This document shows positions 5,172 through 5,775 of a stretch of DNA of 5,775 bases, piece by piece (positions within the stretch are counted from its first letter, which is position 1; each line of letters opens with the position of its first letter). Under the pieces are notes generated by a model that worked only from the letters and a program-made list of their open reading frames with translations, made no database searches and was not told where the DNA came from. The translations under genes and the position numbers were made by a program. The stretch comes from Ruminococcus sp. UBA5129 (GTDB lineage: Bacteria; Bacillota; Clostridia; Oscillospirales; Ruminococcaceae). Location of the stretch: NCBI GenBank assembly GCA_002414125.1, contig DHYN01000029.1:444-6218 (forward strand), written 5' to 3'.

Positions 5172-5771
5172 ATGAAACGTTTTTCTGCATTTACAACAGC
5201 AATTCTTGCAGCCATCTGTATGGTCGGCTGCTCGGGCACGGGCGGTGCGAAGGGCTCTGCCGAAAACGGTCTGGGCGGCGGCTATCAGACGGCTGTTTCC
5301 GTTGCGCTGGGAGATCTCTCTGCCGACGGAACAGTCAGAAGATTCGGTGACGGTATATGGGAGATTGAGTTTGCTTCTCCAAACACTCTCGCCGGAATAA
5401 AGCTCAGCTTCAATGATGGCACAGCCGAGGCGGAGTACAAAGGACTCAGCTTTTCCGTACCGCAGACGGCTCTTCCGGTGAAAGCGATGATGCTGAATTT
5501 GATAGAAGCCGTTGACAGCCACTCGCGCTCTGATGAGCTTAAAGGTGAGGAAAAGGACGGTCTGATCGAGCTAAACGGCAGTCTCGAAGGTGGAGACTAT
5601 ACCCTCACAGTCGATAAAAACGGCGATCTTATGGGATTCTCGATGCCGAACAACGAGCTTAAGATGAGCTTTTCCGACAAGACAGAACTTTCCGAAACGC
5701 CCAACGCAACAACGGAAGCCTCTTCTTGCGAAGTGACGGATACAGTTCCCGAAACGGCTGAAAATACATAA
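5172..5771 (+). CDS. Lipoprotein, possibly LolA-like (YdcC/GerS type)
   Basis: The 199-residue product begins with a lipoprotein signal: MKR, a hydrophobic core (about 4-18) and MVGC, giving a lipidated Cys20 (Met at -3 is unusual but tolerated). A Gly/Ser-rich linker (21-38) follows. The body (about 40-168) has alternating beta-type segments, including IWEIEFASPNTLAGIKLSF (62-80), YKGLSFSVP (89-97) and a later YTLTVDKNGDLMGFSMP (143-159). This W-x-I-x-F..P..L-x-G-I pattern is reminiscent of LolA-fold lipoproteins. A Thr/Ser/Glu-rich tail with low complexity (171-199) ends the protein. Known synteny in spore formers places a LolA-like lipoprotein (YdcC in Bacillus, GerS in Clostridioides) between acpS/nnr and alr; its place 55 nt after nnr agrees. 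The protein should sit on the outer face of the cell membrane. Lipoprotein nature is firm; LolA family and any sporulation or germination role are inference. Confidence 0.85.
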   Translation: MKRFSAFTTAILAAICMVGCSGTGGAKGSAENGLGGGYQTAVSVALGDLSADGTVRRFGDGIWEIEFASPNTLAGIKLSFNDGTAEAEYKGLSFSVPQTALPVKAMMLNLIEAVDSHSRSDELKGEEKDGLIELNGSLEGGDYTLTVDKNGDLMGFSMPNNELKMSFSDKTELSETPNATTEASSCEVTDTVPETAENT

Positions 5772-5775
5772 AAAG

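Noticed and set aside
5091..5522. 143-residue minus-strand frame over the lipoprotein start
   Set aside because: It overlaps the signal peptide and ribosome binding site of a convincing lipoprotein gene and shows no motif of its own.
1..5775. tRNA, rRNA, CRISPR array, insertion sequence or riboswitch
   Set aside because: Spacers are short (at most about 180 bp) and show no cloverleaf, repeat-spacer pattern, transposase motif or long structured leader.

Overview
The window looks like a chromosomal piece of a Gram-positive, low- to mid-GC Clostridia member, most likely of the Ruminococcaceae/Oscillospiraceae type. The reasons are strong AGGAGG-type ribosome binding sites, sigma-A promoters in AT-rich spacers, a sporulation sigma factor of the SigK class, an EF-G2-type paralogue, and an nnr gene followed by a small lipoprotein. 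I cannot name the species from sequence alone.

Layout: (1) positions 1-1807, minus strand, hold the first 602 codons of an elongation factor G-like GTPase (EF-G2 type); the gene runs off the left edge and lacks its C-terminal end. It has its own promoter and a leader palindrome. (2) 1990-2661, minus strand, is a complete, uninterrupted sigK-like sporulation sigma factor preceded by a close match to a sigma-E promoter. (3) 2662-2843 is a compact divergent control region with a sigma-E-like promoter, a Spo0A-box match, a palindrome and a sigma-A promoter. (4) 2844-3368, plus strand, encodes a small two-helix membrane protein of unknown function. (5) 3407-5116, plus strand, encodes a bifunctional NAD(P)HX epimerase/dehydratase (Nnr) with an unusual insertion in its N-terminal domain. 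(6) 5172-5771, plus strand, encodes a lipoprotein with weak LolA-like features.

The three plus-strand genes are closely spaced (38 and 55 nt), with no convincing terminator between them, and probably form one operon from the promoter at 2784-2812. The order nnr then small LolA-like lipoprotein resembles the acpS/nnr - ydcC/gerS - alr neighbourhood of spore-forming Firmicutes, so an alanine racemase just past the right edge is a testable prediction. With sigK and its sigma-E-type promoter, the window has a mild sporulation flavour next to housekeeping genes (translation factor, NADH repair). I see no mobile element, CRISPR array, tRNA or rRNA. I found no clear undescribed multi-gene system; the most rewarding parts are the regulatory region 2662-2843, the palindromes around 1835-1971 and the Nnr insertion.
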